64,000 nucleotides of DNA, taken from assembly GCF_001854475.1 (NCBI RefSeq), contig NZ_MNAN01000018.1, forward strand, positions 1 to 64,000, given 5' to 3'. The notes beneath the pieces were generated by a model, which had not been told where the DNA came from, did no database searches, and worked only from the letters and a program-made list of their open reading frames with translations. Both the position numbers and the translations under genes were made by a program. Position 1 is the stretch's first letter; every line of letters starts with the position of its first letter. This document shows, one piece after another, positions 24,529 through 32,349 of the stretch. This stretch comes from Pseudoalteromonas byunsanensis (GTDB lineage: Bacteria; Pseudomonadota; Gammaproteobacteria; Enterobacterales; Alteromonadaceae).

Positions 24529-25437
24529 CTAAACTTTATCAATTGTGCATATTATGGGGAAATGATCTATATGACTATCTTTGCTACTAAAAGCTTCATA
24601 TATGTTTTCGTCATAGATTACACCCGTTTCGTATTCATTTAAATACCATGGCCCATCGCTGACTAAGCTTGATGAAACTAAGATTTGATCGAAAGCATTC
24701 CATTTTGATTTTCTGTCTTTTTTGTAATAGTAAGTACCAGAAGGGAATTGCTGAGTTGCGTTGTCTAACGATAGTTGCTCTTCAGAAGTAAGACTTCTCC
24801 AAAAAGGATTATAAATAAATTGTGTCGGGTAATATCGACACATCTCATGGCATCTGGTTGCATTTAAATCATCTGTTAAACAATCCTCAAAAGGGTTTGC
24901 ATTAAAATCCCCCATAAAAATTACATTATTGCTTTCATTTATGAGTTCTTTGGCATCATTCCAAAGGAAGCTTGCAGCTTTTCGTCTGAGGTCTTTAGAT
25001 TCGTATAGCCTGCTTGGCCAATGAGCCAAATAAATAAAAAATTCGCTGTCATTATCTAAATCATTTACACATATTAATTGAGCAACTTTGATGTTTGTAT
25101 TTGCGACTCTCTCTTCAAGCACTCTTTGGGGGGTAACTTCAAAGCGTTCTTGATTATAGATGGCTATACAATCAAAGCGAGATCTGCTAGTACTGGTTTT
25201 TGGGTAAAGGTCACATAAGCCAAATTTAAATTCGGCCAACCTATTGTGCAGTTCGTTAAAGTCATCATCATCGACTTCACATAGACATAGGAAGTCTAAA
25301 ACGTGAGCATCAAAAAGGTAAACGATATACTCGACGAGCATGTCATAATTTTCGGGGCTAGCTCTAGAGGATGCTCTGGAAGCCGCGGGTGATAGCCCTA
25401 TATTCCACCAGCAAAACCGTAATTTATTTGAATTCAT
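24529..25437 (-). CDS. Endonuclease/exonuclease/phosphatase-fold protein, cargo
   Basis: All landmarks of the EEP fold are present in 302 residues: Asn12 (WWNIG), Glu54 (CLCEVD), His139 (AHWPS), Asp177 and Asn179 (GDFNANPF), Asp250 (AFDQIL), and Asp291-His292 (SHIDHFP). The active site is therefore complete, predicting a metal-dependent phosphodiesterase acting on nucleic acid, nucleotide or lipid. There is no signal peptide, so it is cytoplasmic. It is paired with a 156-residue protein and lies on the cargo side of the lysis genes. A defence or host-takeover role is inferred. Confidence 0.8.
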   Translation of the reverse strand: MNSNKLRFCWWNIGLSPAASRASSRASPENYDMLVEYIVYLFDAHVLDFLCLCEVDDDDFNELHNRLAEFKFGLCDLYPKTSTSRSRFDCIAIYNQERFEVTPQRVLEERVANTNIKVAQLICVNDLDNDSEFFIYLAHWPSRLYESKDLRRKAASFLWNDAKELINESNNVIFMGDFNANPFEDCLTDDLNATRCHEMCRYYPTQFIYNPFWRSLTSEEQLSLDNATQQFPSGTYYYKKDRKSKWNAFDQILVSSSLVSDGPWYLNEYETGVIYDENIYEAFSSKDSHIDHFPIICTIDKV

Positions 25438-25841
25438 ATACTAACTGTAGTTATAAGTATTTATATAAATAGCCCTATGGCCGCTACATAGATCTAATTA
25501 CTTGGTAATGTTTAGTCAATGTAACACATCAAAGCGAAAAAGAGCGCAGCTTACTATAGTGAAATAAGCGCAGCCCTTTAAAGTTAAATTATTGTGTATA
25601 ACTATATATCATGAGTACATTGTTTTGAGAATTTGTGTTGTTACTGAATCCTATTAATTTAAAGGGATAATGAATAATTTCATGAGTACGGCAGCAAAAC
25701 ACTATACTAAACATTTGGTGTAGTGTTATAGTCCTGTTAACGGATTTAGTAACCAATCTAGCGACAGGATGTTGTTCTTACCTCCTTATGTCTGCAACTT
25801 TGGAACTATCACAAATTTAATTTGGTATTTGAGACGTTCAA
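25438..25841. other. Non-coding A+T-rich interval before the peptide cluster
   Basis: No credible gene lies in these 404 bp. It must hold the promoters of the leftward EEP cargo and of the rightward peptide cluster. A 10-bp near-perfect inverted repeat at 25698-25727 (AACACTATAC with GTGTAGTGTT, 10-nt spacer) could be an operator or a weak terminator. Confidence 0.45.
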
Positions 25842-26018
25842 ATGAAAAAGCAACTGATACAAACTCTATCTAGACAACAACTTAATCAAGTAATTGGTGG
25901 AAGCGCTGGTACAGGAGATCAAGGTGGTCCTCCTATACGTTTGTTAGGCAACGGTGGCGGCACTGAACCCGGTATATTGGCGTCAGGTGACGGAAACTGG
26001 CCACCATCACGTAGATGA
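25842..26018 (+). CDS. GG-leader peptide 1 (bacteriocin-like precursor)
   Basis: This 58-residue peptide begins MKKQLIQTLSRQQLNQVIGG and continues SAG..., matching the double-glycine leader plan (LSxxxLxxVxGG) recognised by C39-peptidase ABC exporters. Cleavage after Gly20 would release a 38-residue Gly/Pro-rich peptide without cysteine. It is the first gene of a four-gene + strand cluster flanked by minus-strand phage genes. A class II microcin-like toxin or a signalling peptide are both possible. No exporter is encoded in the window. Confidence 0.65.
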   Translation: MKKQLIQTLSRQQLNQVIGGSAGTGDQGGPPIRLLGNGGGTEPGILASGDGNWPPSRR

Positions 26019-26096
26019 TTTATTAATTTGGTTTAAATGAGCTTTATATGTTTAATGTTATGCTGTGTTTCCTTATTAACATCTTGAGGTAAGAGA

Positions 26097-26255
26097 ATGA
26101 ACAGTCAATTAAGTAATAAAACGTTACCATTAAGCGAATTAAAAAAAGTACATGGAGCATCGGGTGGCGGTGCTGGTGGCGGTTCTGAGCCACAAGTAGC
26201 CAAAGCTAACTTTTCATTTAAACCAGAATTATCAGGCACAAAAGTAGACGGATAA
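26097..26255 (+). CDS. GG/GA-leader peptide 2 (bacteriocin-like precursor)
   Basis: A 52-residue peptide with GAGG seven bases before its ATG. The N-terminal half ends LPLSELKKVHGA, a variant of the same leader with Gly-Ala in place of Gly-Gly, followed by a Gly-rich segment (SGGGAGGGS) and a short polar tail. It lies 78 nt after peptide 1 and 7 nt before a membrane protein gene. Together the two may form a two-peptide system. Confidence 0.6.
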   Translation: MNSQLSNKTLPLSELKKVHGASGGGAGGGSEPQVAKANFSFKPELSGTKVDG

Positions 26256-26262
26256 GTTTGCA

Positions 26263-26811
26263 ATGAATGCAATCATGATAACTATCGACTGGATGGTGAT
26301 AGTGAGCAAAATACTAGCGCTCTTTGCGCTAGTATTTTTTGCTAAACATTCAGCAAAACAGATGTTCATTGGCAAACCAAGTATGGATATTAGGGAGCAA
26401 GTTGAGCACTCCTTGTTTGTATTGGTTGTTTCGGCCTGTCTCTTTCATTTCTTTGGACGATTGGCTGCCGATGCTATTTTGTCTGCTGATATGAGTACGC
26501 ACGGAAAGCGGCAGCTATATTACTTTTTCTTTAGCTTACATGAGTTGTTATTCGTTGTAGCTATTATCCATTGGCATAACGTTAAGCGCTGTGAATTAGC
26601 AAAAATAACAAGATATATTTGTTATTTGTCGGCAATGACGATTTGCCTACAGTTGTTACGTTATGCGGATCGAGTGATATTTGAAGCCAATTACTTAGAG
26701 TTTGTTTATCGAATTGGTATTGCCATGTCTAACAGTCTGGCCGCGCTATTGATTTTGATTTATCCATTAACGCGCACGGCTCGGCTTATACCAGATAATA
26801 AATGGAGTTAA
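26263..26811 (+). CDS. Polytopic membrane protein of the peptide cluster (182 aa)
   Basis: Five hydrophobic segments are visible (about residues 10-27, 48-68, 84-103, 117-134 and 148-168) in a 182-residue protein. It starts 7 nt after peptide 2 and is surely co-transcribed. Small multi-spanning proteins after microcin-type genes are often immunity proteins, so immunity or an accessory export role is the first guess. The family is not recognised. Confidence 0.65.
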   Translation: MNAIMITIDWMVIVSKILALFALVFFAKHSAKQMFIGKPSMDIREQVEHSLFVLVVSACLFHFFGRLAADAILSADMSTHGKRQLYYFFFSLHELLFVVAIIHWHNVKRCELAKITRYICYLSAMTICLQLLRYADRVIFEANYLEFVYRIGIAMSNSLAALLILIYPLTRTARLIPDNKWS

Positions 26812-26817
26812 ACACGA

Positions 26818-27177
26818 ATGGACTTAGATTGGTTTATTTTCATAAATATTGCCATTGTCTTTTTGTGGGCCATATATTTAATCAATAAGATTTACCACAC
26901 TAAAGCTAAAGCCAGTCGGTTAGATCTGATTGATAACTCAGAGAATGTCATTTCACTAAGAGCAAGCCAGCATCAACAAGCCTTAGAGGAAAGTAGCAAG
27001 TTACTGATGCAAAGCAAATATTTGAGTGAATTTGTTTTTGAAGGTGTGAGCCAAGAAACTCTTTTGCTGCTAAACGCAAGCTTTCGACGAGAACGAGATG
27101 CCAGTATAGCAAAACTCGTAAGGTTGGGACTTTTAAACCCAACCCATGAGAAACAAAAAATGCTCGGTAAAAACTAG
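26818..27177 (+). CDS. Single-span membrane protein of the peptide cluster (119 aa)
   Basis: One transmembrane helix (about residues 5-25) is followed by a charged, mostly helical cytoplasmic tail. The start lies 6 nt after the preceding stop. It meets the repressor gene tail-to-tail with a 4-nt overlap. Together with the 182-residue protein it could give immunity against the two peptides. Function is unknown. Confidence 0.62.
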   Translation: MDLDWFIFINIAIVFLWAIYLINKIYHTKAKASRLDLIDNSENVISLRASQHQQALEESSKLLMQSKYLSEFVFEGVSQETLLLLNASFRRERDASIAKLVRLGLLNPTHEKQKMLGKN

Positions 27178-27653
27178 CTACTTTCTCGCGTTAACTTGGC
27201 AATCTCCGAAATGGTGCTAGCGCTGACCTTTCCCGTTAGCTCTGCTCTAGCTATGATCTCAGCAGCTTTCACTATATGCTTATAGTTTGTAATAGCATCC
27301 AGTTTCCCCTCAAGTAATGCTTCCGCACTTTTTAAGTCGTAAACCGTTTTTATAGCCTCACCAGCGGCATGTGTTGCCACTTCAACCGCTCGCTCTATAT
27401 CAATCCCCGTAGGTCCAACTGTTTGTATTCCTGACCTATTACCCGTCAATACATACATGCAGTCAAAGCCCATGGCCGCTAATTCTGCAAGCTTGTCTGA
27501 AGGGATCGCAATAGAGCTTTCCCAACGGCTGATCTGTTTACTAGACATACATAAAAAATCTGCAACCTCTTTTTGGTTTAGATTCAAGCGTTTACGTTCA
27601 TCCTTGAAATTTGAGCAGACATTTGTGTCTGTTTTTGTTGTTTTTGAGGACAT
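27174..27653 (-). CDS. Prophage repressor (helix-turn-helix)
   Basis: A 159-residue protein with a Cro/C1-type helix-turn-helix near the N-terminus (LNQKEVADFLCMSSKQISRW) and a C-terminal helical part for oligomerisation. It is transcribed away from the ner-like gene and both start sites share a 95-bp control region, the standard place of c in Mu-type phages. The ATG at 27653 is preferred over an upstream TTG. It keeps the early operon silent in the lysogen. Confidence 0.85.
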   Translation of the reverse strand: MSSKTTKTDTNVCSNFKDERKRLNLNQKEVADFLCMSSKQISRWESSIAIPSDKLAELAAMGFDCMYVLTGNRSGIQTVGPTGIDIERAVEVATHAAGEAIKTVYDLKSAEALLEGKLDAITNYKHIVKAAEIIARAELTGKVSASTISEIAKLTRESS

Positions 27654-27685
27654 ATATGTACTATTATCAACTCGACAGTTAACTA

Positions 27686-27727
27686 AACCCTTTTGTTTAC
27701 CGTTCGCCAAAACATCACAAAAGGGTT
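27686..27727. promoter_or_regulatory. Operator-like inverted repeat between repressor and ner
   Basis: AACCCTTTTGT at 27686-27696 is mirrored exactly by ACAAAAGGGTT at 27717-27727, with 20 bp between the arms. The centres are 31 bp apart, close to three helix turns. It lies between the divergent repressor and Ner-like genes and is the best candidate for the repressor or Ner operator. Confidence 0.65.
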
Positions 27728-27748
27728 CACATAAAAAGGTAATGTACT

Positions 27749-28021
27749 ATGAAACCCAATGAAATTAAACAAGCGATTGCTGAGCAAGGCTACACGCTTT
27801 CAATGATTGCGGAAGTTTTAGAGGTAAACCTATCTAATGTTTCCGGTGTTGTTTGTGGACATACACAGTCAAAACGTGTCGCAGACTTTATAGCCAAAAT
27901 CATTGATAAACCAACCGAAGAAGTGTTCCCTAATGTGACGTCGTATGCTCGACCAAAAGTGCTTAGAGGCATGGCGCGTCAACAGGGAATCGCTCAACTT
28001 CAGCAACTTTTGGCCTCGTAA
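27749..28021 (+). CDS. ner: Ner-like DNA-binding protein
   Basis: The 90-residue protein begins MKPNEIKQAIAEQGYTLSMI and has the Ner/Nlp helix-turn-helix (LSMIAEVLEVNLSNVSGVV). It is the first rightward early gene, opposite the repressor, as ner is in Mu. There it damps early transcription and the repressor promoter. AAAAGG lies ahead of the ATG. Confidence 0.85.
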   Translation: MKPNEIKQAIAEQGYTLSMIAEVLEVNLSNVSGVVCGHTQSKRVADFIAKIIDKPTEEVFPNVTSYARPKVLRGMARQQGIAQLQQLLAS

Positions 28022-28077
28022 GGGCTAAGTAACCAACTAACCATCATTTGAGTTACAGAACTTACAGGAGCCAAACA

Positions 28078-28455
28078 ATGAATAATATCCGCTTTTGCGT
28101 AACACAACGCAATCAAAGCAAACAAAGCCGAGTTTTGTTGTTTGTACAGTCTATTAACTACAACCCTGCGTTCAATGTGGGCGTATTTACCCAGCTCAAA
28201 AAGCAGTTTACGGATGCTATGCGCACTAACTTGGGTATGTGTAACGGTACTGGGTTTATCGTCAATACACAGCCATTCAAGGCAATTATTAAACTGGTAA
28301 CTAACGTAGTTGGTTTGCATGGTTTGATCCCCCGTTTTCAAGATGATCAAATTCTAGCCAGTGCGATCTACGTTTGTGAAGTTCCAAAAAATGTATGTTT
28401 TTGGAATGGTTTTTTAGCATCTTGCCACTTGCAAAATGGAGGTTGCCATGACTAA
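28078..28455 (+). CDS. Early protein of unknown function (125 aa)
   Basis: The ATG at 28078 follows ACAGGAG at a good distance; a longer frame from 28048 lacks such a site. The protein is basic and soluble with a central hydrophobic stretch (FKAIIKLVTNVVG) and four Cys, three of them in the C-terminal 30 residues. Its stop overlaps the next gene by 8 nt. No family is recognised. Confidence 0.6.
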   Translation: MNNIRFCVTQRNQSKQSRVLLFVQSINYNPAFNVGVFTQLKKQFTDAMRTNLGMCNGTGFIVNTQPFKAIIKLVTNVVGLHGLIPRFQDDQILASAIYVCEVPKNVCFWNGFLASCHLQNGGCHD

Positions 28456-28924
28456 GCCAAAACGTAGGCAGTGGAGCCGCATAGTTACTCGCAGTTTGCC
28501 GGAATCGCTACAAATATGTAAGGAACATGCGCAGGCCACTCGTAATATGAGCGTACCACGTATAGCCGACAGAACGGGTGTAAGCACCGATATGCTGTAC
28601 AAATATTTGGGTAGTGGCGATATGCCATCGAGCTTACTCATCCCTTTCATGGCTGCAACTGGCAAAGAATACCCATTGCAATACATGGCACACAGTTTAG
28701 ATAAACTGTTGATTGATATGCCAACAGGTAAAAAGCCATCTATGCCAACGCTAAACCACCTAAACCAATTCGCCAATCAAGTGATCGGTATGGTGATGCA
28801 GTTAGAAGAAGGCGGTGGCAATGCCCAGCATGTGGCTGACCAACTTGTATTACTTATGCAGGATCTTGCCTACCACAAGCTCGAAGCTGAAAAGCTCGAC
28901 GACCCTCAACAACCCCTTATTTAG
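28448..28924 (+). CDS. Early regulatory protein with helix-turn-helix (158 aa)
   Basis: GGAGG lies just upstream of the ATG at 28448. The N-terminal half has a likely helix-turn-helix (SVPRIADRTGVSTDMLYKYL) similar in layout to small CII-like phage regulators, and the C-terminal half is helical and acidic. It is the third gene of the early operon. DNA binding is probable, the target unknown. Confidence 0.68.
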   Translation: MTKPKRRQWSRIVTRSLPESLQICKEHAQATRNMSVPRIADRTGVSTDMLYKYLGSGDMPSSLLIPFMAATGKEYPLQYMAHSLDKLLIDMPTGKKPSMPTLNHLNQFANQVIGMVMQLEEGGGNAQHVADQLVLLMQDLAYHKLEAEKLDDPQQPLI

Positions 28925-28935
28925 GAGCAAATAGC

Positions 28936-29073
28936 ATGACTATCAAAGACCAAGTTACGTCTAAAAAACAGCAAAACTGCCCTAAATGGTTGGGTAAACG
29001 AGACAGCATAACGATTTATTTAATGAACATGGACCAGCTAAAAGCATTGGTAAATCAAGGAGACAGATCATGA
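28936..29073 (+). CDS. Very small early protein (45 aa)
   Basis: The frame starts MTIKDQVTSKKQQNCPKWLG, with TTAGGAGC seven bases upstream, and its TGA overlaps the next ATG (ATGA). The good ribosome site and the coupling make it a likely real gene. It contains a basic N-terminal half. No family is recognised. Confidence 0.6.
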   Translation: MTIKDQVTSKKQQNCPKWLGKRDSITIYLMNMDQLKALVNQGDRS

Positions 29074-29339
29074 GTTTACTAACTAGCCCTATAAAATTTG
29101 AGCACATCACCAAAGAGCATGGTTTTGTTCAAGTGCAATGCCAATGTTGCCAAGTAATTGAGCGAGCAACACGCCTTGATACACACCCAATGAGTTGGCT
29201 ATACGCGGCAAACCATATTGGTTGGCGACATGTGGCGAGCGAAGCGTTTGATATAGATGTGGTATGCCCTGATTGCGTGAGCCTATTTAACAACCCTAGG
29301 CAAAAGCCATATAAACCCGCCATGAGGAACGCCATATGA
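29070..29339 (+). CDS. Small zinc-ribbon-like protein (89 aa)
   Basis: CQCC at residues 24-27 and CPDC at 70-73 could bind one zinc ion, and the sequence between is mostly helical (SWLYAANHIGWRHV). It overlaps both neighbours by 4 nt in the early operon. Similar small zinc proteins are frequent in transposable phages upstream of the transposase. Function is unknown. Confidence 0.65.
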   Translation: MSLLTSPIKFEHITKEHGFVQVQCQCCQVIERATRLDTHPMSWLYAANHIGWRHVASEAFDIDVVCPDCVSLFNNPRQKPYKPAMRNAI

Positions 29340-29644
29340 ATAGCCAATATACCAGTGATCAAATACAGCGCGTTTTAAGATTGGTTGAGCTAATGGCTGG
29401 CCACGAAATTGAAGGTATTGAACCGAATCAGCTAGCGAGTGAACTGCAAACCAGTAAAGCCGATGTAACGCGCTTACTTGCAAACCTTTCGCAAGCAGGT
29501 TGGGCCGAACGCTTGCCAGCAAATGAGAAACGTTGGCGGCTTCACAAAAAGCTTGTGCAGCTCAGCAATACCGTTGATCACAACATGAAAACGGTACTAC
29601 GCAACCTACAAATTGAACGTAACAACTACAGTGTGTTGGGGTAG
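29336..29644 (+). CDS. IclR-type winged-helix protein (102 aa)
   Basis: The 102-residue protein is essentially one winged helix: RVLRLVELMAGHEIEGIEPNQLASELQTSKADVTRLLANLSQAGWAERL. This is the IclR/MarR-like DNA-binding fold without a ligand domain. It lies two genes before the transposase gene. It may control the early operon or aid transposition; neither is shown. Confidence 0.75.
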   Translation: MNSQYTSDQIQRVLRLVELMAGHEIEGIEPNQLASELQTSKADVTRLLANLSQAGWAERLPANEKRWRLHKKLVQLSNTVDHNMKTVLRNLQIERNNYSVLG

Positions 29645-29646
29645 TT

Positions 29647-30567
29647 ATGACAACAGAAATTGCACCACAAACCGAAAAGGCCATAGTTGAAGGCAGAGAT
29701 ATTCTTGCGTCTAAGCAAGATGTTCTGCTTAAACTCGGTCAGGCTCAAGCATTTAATTTTGCGGCCAAACTACTGACTGTCAGTGAACTTAAAATTCTAC
29801 ATGATATTAAAGAATCCAAGGCATACAAGGGGTTAACCTACATTGCCGAAAGTGGGGAATTACTGACGGTCAGTAATTGGGGGGATTGCTGCAAGCACAT
29901 TTTACGCAGCAGCCAGCAGCATGTAGATGAAAAACTGAGCAACCTACAGAAATTTGGCGAAGAGTTTTTCGAGCAATCTCAGAAAATGCAGCTTGGTTAT
30001 CGAGATTTACGCGCTTTGCGCCAGTTGCCCGAAGACGAACAGCAAAAAGTTATTGAATCCGAAGCCGTTGAGACAGGTGACAAAGAAGCGGTTAAGGAGT
30101 TAATAGACGAGCTAAAAGCTAAACACGCCAAAGAGTCTGACAAGCTAAAAACTGAACTTAACGCAACTGAAACACAGCTAAAGGCAAGCCGTGAGCAGTC
30201 AAATAAAACTGCGATTGAGTTGCAACAGGTTAGAGAGCAACTGGAAGTTAAAAAGTTCTCAGTAGATCGTTGGCAAGGTGACACCAAACAGTTTTTTGAG
30301 GCGCTAACATCAATCCATAAGCAAGTACGCGAAGGGTTTAACCAGTTAACGTTACTTGGTGAGCAGCTTGAAACCTTGACTCATTTGGACGAAAAAACAT
30401 ACGAAGCGGCGCGCTCGGCACTGTATGCCGATAGCAAAGTATTGCTGAGCCAGTTGGCGCACGTATGGAATGAGCTATATAGAAGCTACGGCCATTTAGA
30501 TGATGCAAAGCCGTCTGGTGAATGGCTTGCCGAGTTAGGCTTTGAGGGAATGGAGGTGATCGAATGA
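29647..30567 (+). CDS. Coiled-coil early protein upstream of transposase (306 aa)
   Basis: A 306-residue acidic protein. Residues 1-140 are helical with a repeated LLTVS motif (LLTVSELKIL and LLTVSNWGDC), whose codons form two palindromes. Residues about 150-205 form a strong coiled coil, followed by a helical C-terminus. It overlaps the transposase gene by 4 nt. Proteins of similar layout occur before the transposase in BcepMu-like phages. A role in transpososome assembly is possible but not shown. Confidence 0.65.
   Translation: MTTEIAPQTEKAIVEGRDILASKQDVLLKLGQAQAFNFAAKLLTVSELKILHDIKESKAYKGLTYIAESGELLTVSNWGDCCKHILRSSQQHVDEKLSNLQKFGEEFFEQSQKMQLGYRDLRALRQLPEDEQQKVIESEAVETGDKEAVKELIDELKAKHAKESDKLKTELNATETQLKASREQSNKTAIELQQVREQLEVKKFSVDRWQGDTKQFFEALTSIHKQVREGFNQLTLLGEQLETLTHLDEKTYEAARSALYADSKVLLSQLAHVWNELYRSYGHLDDAKPSGEWLAELGFEGMEVIE
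29771..29878. promoter_or_regulatory. Two palindromic sites 90 bp apart inside an early gene
   Basis: ACTGAC-T-GTCAGT at 29772-29784 and ACTGAC-G-GTCAGT at 29862-29874 share the same core; the second extends to ten-base arms (29858-29878). The spacing is exactly 90 bp. They may be binding sites for a phage or host protein or simply repeated codons for LTVS. Confidence 0.4.
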
Positions 30568-32345
30568 CTTCTTTATCTCTCGACTATTGGGGTGAACAAC
30601 TCTCCAATGCCAAGCATGGGCAAAAAGGCAGCATACTCCAACAAGCTTGCAACACTCTGGGGTTGAGCAAAGATGCGCTGTACCGCCGTTTAAAGGCTAA
30701 TGGCTGGCAAAGCGGCAAAGCAAAGCGTGTTGATGCTGGCACCACCACAATGGATGAAGAAGCCATTAACATGATGGTGGCCATCTTAAATCAAGGCGTT
30801 CGTGATAATGGTAAGCGGATCATGGACATTACCACGGCCAAATCAATCTTGGTGGCCAATGGCTATAGGTGCCTAAGTACAAGCCAGATAAGCAGAGTAC
30901 TCGCAAAACGAAATTCTGCTGTTAGCGCGTTAGATAAAGCTAAGCCACATGTGCAAATGCGCAGCCTTGCCCCTAACCATGTACATCAAGTAGACCCTAG
31001 CTACTGCTTGCTTTATTACCCACCGGGTAGAAAAGGAAAAATACAGCGTTATGCAAACGATGCAGAGTTTTACGCGAATAAGCCTGAAAATATAGAGCGT
31101 ATTAAACATTTAAGAGTCTGGCGTTATGTATTGATTGACCATAACAGTGGCGCTTTGCGTGTTCGCTATTATGAGTCAGCGGGTGAGACTCAAGCCATCA
31201 TGTTTGATTTTTTAATGTGGTGTTGGAAGCAGCAGCAAGGCTCACCCTTTATGGGCGTTCCCCAGATTTTGTTATGGGATAAAGGCAGTGCCAATACTGC
31301 TAAGGCGATCACCAATGTGCTTACCGCGCTTAAAGTTAAAAATATCCCGCATGAGGCTGGCAACCCAAGAGCCAAAGGCGCGGTTGAAGTAGCTAATAAC
31401 ATTGTTGAAAAGCAGTTTGAAAGCCGCATTTTGTTTGAGCCTGTTGGCAGTGTTGCGGAGTTAAACGAATCAGTATGGGCATGGCAAGAAGCATTTAATG
31501 CCGACAAAGTGCCGGGTATGAACTGCAAGCATAGCCGTCACAAAAAAGCACGTTTTGATGTTTGGCTTAACATCTATAAGCCTGAGAATCGCGATTATTT
31601 GCGTATGTTGCCAGACGAACAAATATGCAGGCTTTTGCTTACTAGAACCGATGAAGATAGAAAGGTTCAAGGTGACTTAACCATCAGTTATGTACACCCT
31701 CGAACTAAATCAAAACTGGTCTACGACCTCGCTGACTTACAGCATATTAGTAATGGGATCAAAGTAACGGTTAGCCCCATCATAGTGGGAGATTCACCAG
31801 ACTTACTCGTTGGTGTTAAGACACCATTGGACGAATTGGTGTACCACCAAGTTCAGCCTATTGAGTTTGATGTAAGTGGCTTTAGAGCAGACGGGCCAGT
31901 GATTGGCGAAGAACATGAACGCCATGCTGATACCCAAATCCAAACAGCGTCAAAAGAAGCGGATCGCCTCGCATTTCCTAACTTAAGTGAAGACGAAATT
32001 AAAAAAGCCAAAAAGGCCAAAGTTGCACCTTTTGAAGGTCGCTTGGTTGCGCATTCGCACCTTAAAGAGGTTGAACACGAAGCTCGGATCACGCCTAAAG
32101 GAGAAACCATCTCACCTGATAGCCCCATTGCACAGCAAATCAGTGATGCACCTAAGCGTAAAGGCAAAGTACTGGACTCAATCGACTTGCGCATGATGGT
32201 TGCCCAATGCTTAGGCCGACCATTACGAGTAAACGAGATTGACTGGCTAGCAAGTCAAGAAGTTGTAGAAACGGAAGTAAACAACGTTGTAGAGCAGTTG
32301 CATATGGGCATAGCGGAAACCCCAGTGCTGAAAATAGCGAGATAG
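30564..32345 (+). CDS. Transposase A (MuA-like DDE recombinase)
   Basis: This 593-residue protein begins with a helix-turn-helix region (residues 25-50, LQQACNTLGLSKDALYRRL). The catalytic core holds Asp144 (HQVDPSY), Asp239 (LLWDKGSAN) and Glu275 (AKGAVEVANNIVEKQFE), spaced as in DDE recombinases. A Mu-type beta-barrel region follows and the basic C-terminal tail (KKAKKAKVAPFEGR near 475) would contact protein B. It cuts and joins the TG...CA ends. It is closest in plan to the BcepMu transposase. Confidence 0.95.
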   Translation: MTSLSLDYWGEQLSNAKHGQKGSILQQACNTLGLSKDALYRRLKANGWQSGKAKRVDAGTTTMDEEAINMMVAILNQGVRDNGKRIMDITTAKSILVANGYRCLSTSQISRVLAKRNSAVSALDKAKPHVQMRSLAPNHVHQVDPSYCLLYYPPGRKGKIQRYANDAEFYANKPENIERIKHLRVWRYVLIDHNSGALRVRYYESAGETQAIMFDFLMWCWKQQQGSPFMGVPQILLWDKGSANTAKAITNVLTALKVKNIPHEAGNPRAKGAVEVANNIVEKQFESRILFEPVGSVAELNESVWAWQEAFNADKVPGMNCKHSRHKKARFDVWLNIYKPENRDYLRMLPDEQICRLLLTRTDEDRKVQGDLTISYVHPRTKSKLVYDLADLQHISNGIKVTVSPIIVGDSPDLLVGVKTPLDELVYHQVQPIEFDVSGFRADGPVIGEEHERHADTQIQTASKEADRLAFPNLSEDEIKKAKKAKVAPFEGRLVAHSHLKEVEHEARITPKGETISPDSPIAQQISDAPKRKGKVLDSIDLRMMVAQCLGRPLRVNEIDWLASQEVVETEVNNVVEQLHMGIAETPVLKIAR

Positions 32346-32349
32346 CAGT

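Noticed and set aside
25698..25727. Rho-independent terminator
   Set aside because: The stem has a mismatch and no T run on either side; kept only as a possible operator.
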